Shown here: positions 43,901-49,900 of the stretch, one piece after another
Numbering within the stretch: position 1 is the stretch's first letter
How the letters are laid out: every line of letters starts with the position of its first letter
Source of the DNA: Actinoplanes derwentensis
GTDB lineage: Bacteria; Actinomycetota; Actinomycetes; Mycobacteriales; Micromonosporaceae
Length of the DNA: 64,000 bases
Direction of reading: 5' to 3'
Assembly: GCF_900104725.1 (NCBI RefSeq)
Contig: NZ_LT629758.1
Span: 2,666,001-2,730,000, forward strand
Notes under the pieces: model-generated
What the model was told of the DNA's origin: nothing
Database searches by the model: none
Seen by the model: only the letters and a program-made list of their open reading frames with translations
Position numbers and translations under genes: made by a program

Positions 43901-46900
43901 GAATCGGATCGCCAAGGTACTGCATCGGGTCCGCCGCACTGTCGAACACGAGCAGCCCTGGCTGTCCTGGACCAGCGGGCCCGGCCCGGAACTGCCGTTG
44001 CCGTCAAGGGCCGGCCGATCCGGCTTCAAGATCGACTTGTCCTCCGAACGGGCCGAGGAACTGACCGCCAAGGGCATCCCGCTCGCCACCGGGCTGTCCG
44101 GATCCACGGCCCGGATGATGAAGATGTTCTCCTGGCTGAACGTCGACGGCATCAACCCGTACGAGTTCCTGGCAGCTCTGACCGGCTGGATGCTCACCTC
44201 GCACAACCACTCGCTCTACGAGGTCATCCACGCCGTGGAGGCCGCGGGCCTGCCGGTCCACAAGGATGGGGTACACGGCCTCGAAAACCCGGTGGATCTG
44301 TATGAGTATTTCCAGAGAAGAGGCTGGCACGGGCTCCTCGGCGACGCCGCGAAGGAGGCGGATGACACGCTGGCCGCCCTGCGGGAGCACCCGGAGAACG
44401 CGAACCTGCGACCGTTCGGGCCCCGGCCACCCTTGGAACCCCGATCCGTCGTGCAGGCCATGACCGAACTGGCCGATACCCGCGATCTGGAGCGGCAGGC
44501 CCTCCTGGCAGTGCCACGGGGGTACCTAATCCTCGGCGGGGAAGGCCAAGGCGGTGAAGTCCTGTTCCGCGGGAACCCGGTGAACCACCACAACATCATC
44601 GCCGGCATCCGGCAGAACGCGAACGGGCTCAACCGTGTCCTGCTGATGATGAACGAGGGAGCCGTCGCCGGAGGTGTCGCCGAATCGGTCGCCCGCGCCT
44701 TCCCCCGGGTCATGGTCTTCGCCGCGACCGGGCAGGTCTGGAGCACCCCGTCCGGCGACGCGTTCGTCTCCACCCGGACCGGCGCGGCGCCGATGCTGCC
44801 GCCCAACGGCAACTGGGTCGGATACCAGTCGCACGACGGCCGACTGGTTCATCGGCAGATGTTCGGACCGTTCCTGTCCGGAGCGCAGCACCGGCCCGTG
44901 ACACCGGAGATGGCGGCGGCGAATCGGTGGGGCCCGCAGGCGCCGGCCGGGCGGATCGCGGTGTACCACCACCCGTCCGACGATGCCACCACCCGGCGCG
45001 TCATCAGGGGCCTCACCGTGCCCAGGGGCGCGCTCACCATCGTCGCGCACGGCACCTCGCACGGCATCCAGGTCAACGGCAAGATCCTCACCGCCGAAGA
45101 ACTCGCCGCGGAGATCCGCAAGGACAAGGACTACACCCCCGGTCAGCCGATCGTCCTGGTCGCTTGCGAAACCGGTTTCCCGGCCGGGTACGCCGCCCGG
45201 CTCGCCACGCTCCTGCCGGCCGGCACCACCGTCACCGCCCCCAGCACGCTGGCCTGGACCACGGCGAGCGGCCAGGCCTTCGTCACACCGTCCACCGGCT
45301 ACACCGTCGACGGCCGGCCCATGCCCAGGATTCCACCCACCGGCACCTGGACCGTCTTCAACGACGCGGGGAAGGTCTCCCGGCGCACCGGCCCCTACCT
45401 CAGTGGGCCCGCCGACCAGCAGGTCGCCGCCGACATGTACCACGCGACACCCTGGTCGGCCGATCTGACCCCGGCCGACGAGCGCTACCTCGAGGCGGTC
45501 AACGCCGAGACCGGCGGTTTCCCCAGCATCGGAGCCGCCGAGCGGGACGGCGCCGCCACCGCAGTGGAGCGGATCCGGAGTTTCGGTGACGCGTCCTGGT
45601 GGCAGCTGTGGCGGGCCGACCCGGCACTGACCGCGTGGCAGTGGCGCAACGCGGCCCGGATCAACGAACTGACCGCCCGGATGAACACCGCGCAGATCAC
45701 CGCCCTGCACCTCTACAGCCGGTCGGACTCGGCACTGATCAACCTGGCCATGCGCAACCCCGGTGACTCCGGGCCGGTCTTCGAGAGGGTCCGTAAGGCG
45801 CTGCTGGCGAATCTGGACGCCTACGCCGAGGACGCCGAGGGTCTGCCCGGCGTACTCCGCAATGATCCGGTCCTTTCGGCCCTGCGCGGTGAGTGGCGGG
45901 AGGCGGCCGCGCAGTCCGTCGAGGGCGCCAGGAGCCCGGCCGAGGAGCGACGGCGGCTGCGGGACTTCAAGGTCCAGCAGCGAACCACCGACATGCGGTC
46001 CGAGATGCTCCAGCGCCTGGACGAGCTGCGGGACGATCTGGACGCCGAGATGCGCGTCCACGGCGACCGGGTCGTCGAGGCCCTGCGGCCGCTGCCCGCG
46101 GTCAGCGGACGGACCGTCTACCGCGGCATGCGGTGGCCGGGGCGCAAGATCGGCGACGAGTTCACCGAAACGGTGCTGACCAGCGGCAGCCGAAGCCGGG
46201 ACGTCGCGTTCGGGTTCGCGGCCGAGACCGACTCGCTCACCGTCATGTCCGTGCGGCTGACCGGTCATTCCGGACGCGACATCGACATCTTCTCGGCGTA
46301 CGGCTTCGAGAACGAGGTCCTGCTGATGCCGGGCGCCCGATTCCGGGTCACCGACATCGGCACCTATCCGTACGGCCGGTTCCAGATCCCGCTGATCACC
46401 GTAGTGGAGATCGAGCCGTTGCCCACGGCGCCGGTGACGAATACGCCGCCCGGAGACGACGCCGAGACCAACGCGCGTCGCGAGCGGCAACTGGCGGTGG
46501 ACCTCTACCACGACCCCAGGATGGTCGAGGTCGCCCGGGCCACCGCACAACGGCTCCTGGACGTCTTCGACCGCGTCGGACCGCGGGCCCTCCGGGTGTT
46601 CACGAAGGACGAGACCCCTTCGGCGGGGCAGATCGGCACGTCGGTCTCCGAGCCGGATCTCCGGGCGATGCTCGCGACGGGCGATCTCCGGGAGGTCATG
46701 ACCGCGGTATGGAACGGCATCTACTACAACGACAAGGCTGTGGACCGAACCTTCGCCCGGCTCGTGGGCGAGATCGTAGCGAACGCGGACTGGGCCCGGG
46801 CCGGGGAACTCGGCCTCGACGTCCCGGCGCTGCGCGCCTATCGCCAGTTCCTCTCCAGTTCGGTACGGGGCGAGGTGCAGCGCGCGATGGCCGGGCACGG

Positions 46901-49900
46901 TCTCGGGCCGGCGGCCCGCAGCTTCGGTCCGGACGATCCGACCGATGCGATCAACATCATCGCCCGGTCCTCGTCCTGGCAGGAGGCGACCATCGATCAG
47001 GTCGCCCTGAAACGCGCGCAGCGGGCCCGGACCGACAACCGATTCCGCACGACCCGCCGGGAGATCCACCAGTTGGGCATGGGCCTGAGCCGCCGGGAGG
47101 AGACGTATCTCCGCGGTGGTGTCGCCTACACGCGGGCCACCGACCAACGGGAGGTGGAGAACTGGAAGCTCGCTCCCATCTCCGTGGACACCGTCGACAC
47201 GACGTCGTACACCGCCGACGACATCGGCTACCACGAGGACGGCAGCCCCGACCTCACCGGTCTGCTGAGCGCCGACGACACGATCAGCGTGTCGGTCGAG
47301 TTCGACGGGGACATCGCGACGCGGGAATCGATCAGTTCAGTGGTCCTTCTGTCGCGCGGAAAACCCCATGACCACGTCGACATGGCGCGATCCTGGATCG
47401 ACGGCATCGGCCCCGAGCTCCCCCTGCCGTGGACGACCGGGCAGTCGATGTGGCAACTCGACGAGTCGAGCGACTGGTTCCGTAAGCGTCACGAGGCCGG
47501 AATCCCGCTGCTCGCCGGTACCTCCCTGACCACGTCACGGCTGCTGGTGCTGTTCGACTGGCTCAACGTCCCGGGCGTCAGCAGGCGGGAGTTCGTGCTC
47601 GCCAGCGCCGCATGGATGATCTCCAGCAACGATCACAGCCTGTACGAGGTGCTGATGGGCGCCGAGATAGCGGGTTTCAGCATCTCCGGGACCTCGTCGA
47701 TCCGCGATCTGACCCGGCCCGAGACCATGTACGAATGGGTCGCCGAGGACGGGCGAACCGACGTCCCGGCCGCCACCATCGAGACACGCGAACCTACCGA
47801 CGACCGTACGGTGAAGGTGGTCCTGGCCGGTTCCGAGGACACCGCGTCCCAGGCCGCCGGCGCCCGGTTCCCGCACCGGCCCGGGCACTACACCGTGGTC
47901 GCTCACGGAGATCGCGACGGTATCCCCGGCCTGTCGCCGTCCGAGCTCAAGGCGCGGATCGAGAGCGACGACCGGTTCCGCGGCCAACCGATCACGCTCG
48001 CGGTCTGTGACGCGGGGCTGCCCGGTGGATACGCTGCCACGTTGTCGGGACTCATGCCGGGTGTCGAGATCCACGCGCCGGACGGACTCCTCTGGAGCAC
48101 CGGCGCCGACGCCTTCGTCAGTCCCGCCACCGGCTACTCGACGGACGGCAGGCCCCAGTTGCCGCCCCAGGGGGTGTGGCGGATCTTCGTCACCGACACC
48201 ACGGGCGTCTCCCAGGACGAAACGACCGGACCGTACATGTCCGGAGCCTCTACGCACCAACCGGTCACGCCGGACATGCTCACCGCGTTCCGGTGGGCGC
48301 CGCGGGGCCGCCGCCCGTTCGGTTCCCGGCCGTTGGGACCACGATCCCGGGTCGAGAGCATGCCCTACGAGAGGCTGGTCGCGGACCGGATGCGGGCGGG
48401 GAACACCGACAGCCTCTTCCGGATGGCCGCTCGCGCCTCCGACGTCCGGCTGTGGCTCGACCGCTCCGCCTTCCCGGGCGACGCGGTGAGCGCCGGCCTG
48501 ACCAGCACCGACCCTGCCGTCGTGGAGCGCACGTTGTTCGCCACACTGCTGGCCGGTCCGCGGCCCCTGCATGCCCTGCTCTCCGCCGCGGCCGGCACCC
48601 CACCCCCGGGAGTCGACACCGCCCTCCTGAACAGGTTGCGGGAATCCGCGCGCTCCCCCACGGCGACGACGACAGCGGCCTTGCTCACGGCCGCGGACCA
48701 GCACTGGAGCACCGGCGGGCGACTGTTCTCGCCTTCAGTTCTCCTAGCCCTGTTTCTGACGACTCCGGGCCAGCAGATCTCGCAGGAGAGAACCAACAAT
48801 CTCGCATCGTCGACGTCCTGGCGGATGGCGCAGACCACGATGATGCTCCGGCTCCTGGGGGGGCCGCCCCAGGAAGTGATCGCCGTTGTGCAGAGGCTGG
48901 CCGGATATCTGCACTCGGTGGATCAGAGCCTGTCCCTGCACAAGATTCTGAATGGTACCCAACTCGGCCAGGCCCCGATGGGTGGTTTCACCTGGGACAC
49001 CACCTTCGACCAGGAGGACGTCTACCGGGCTCTGAACAGTCTCGGTTTCTCCCCGGGAACGGAGAGTCGCCTGCATACGCCGTACGAGGCCGCCTACTGG
49101 CTGCGGGCGACGGGGACGAGTCCCGTGTCTCACCAGAATCATGTGAGCCTGTCGACGATAGGCCTTCAGGAAGTCAAGGTGCTTTACACCGGCTTCCGGG
49201 ATGTCATCCTCTACCGGCCGGTCGACAGCACCCGCCAGAAGCTGGTGGATGACTGGCTGCTCCGGAATCCGGGATTCCACCGACGAACTCCGATTCAGTT
49301 CACCCCGGCACAAGCGGCCGCCGTCTACATCTACACGACCGGGGCCTACAAGCTGTTCCAAGCCGTCTATTCCCAGCCCGATAGCGTGAAGGCCGTACAC
49401 GACCAGCTTCTCGAATTTCACAAATCCGACCTGATGAACGACCCTCCGTGCAACGACTCGGACATGCCGCTCGGCTTCTTCAACTACGACCCGATCATGC
49501 GTGTCCTCCGGGCGCGATATCAGGCGGCGGTCGCGGCCGACGCTGACGGCGACGTCGAATCCGCCCTGCTGTTCAACATGCGTGAACGCATCAGAGCCAT
49601 GGCCCCCGCCGTCCTCCTGGAGATGAAGGACCACGCGGACATGCTGATTGATGCCTTGTACGCCCTTCCGCCGCTGCACGGCCCTGAGATCTACCGAGGC
49701 GTCAAGAGGGACCCACGACTGAGGCCCGGCGACGTCTACGTACCGGACTCTGTGATCAGCGCCAGCAGAAGCATGGAATCCGCGGGCGCCTACCTCCCTT
49801 CCGCCGCCACAACAGGAGGAGCCGTCCTCGCCATCGAGACGAGGGGCTACGCCGCCAGGGACATCGACATCTTCTCCAGGTACGAATTCGAGAAGGAGAT

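Larger units (their letters stand above)
42581..45475 (+). repeat. Tandem block B (965 residues): R7 + helical module + R8 + R9
   Basis: The second copy of block A. R7 is nearly identical to R4 in protein but differs at many synonymous positions. The helical modules share RKQLHHLGMGLS and NHSLYEV. Confidence 0.85.
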
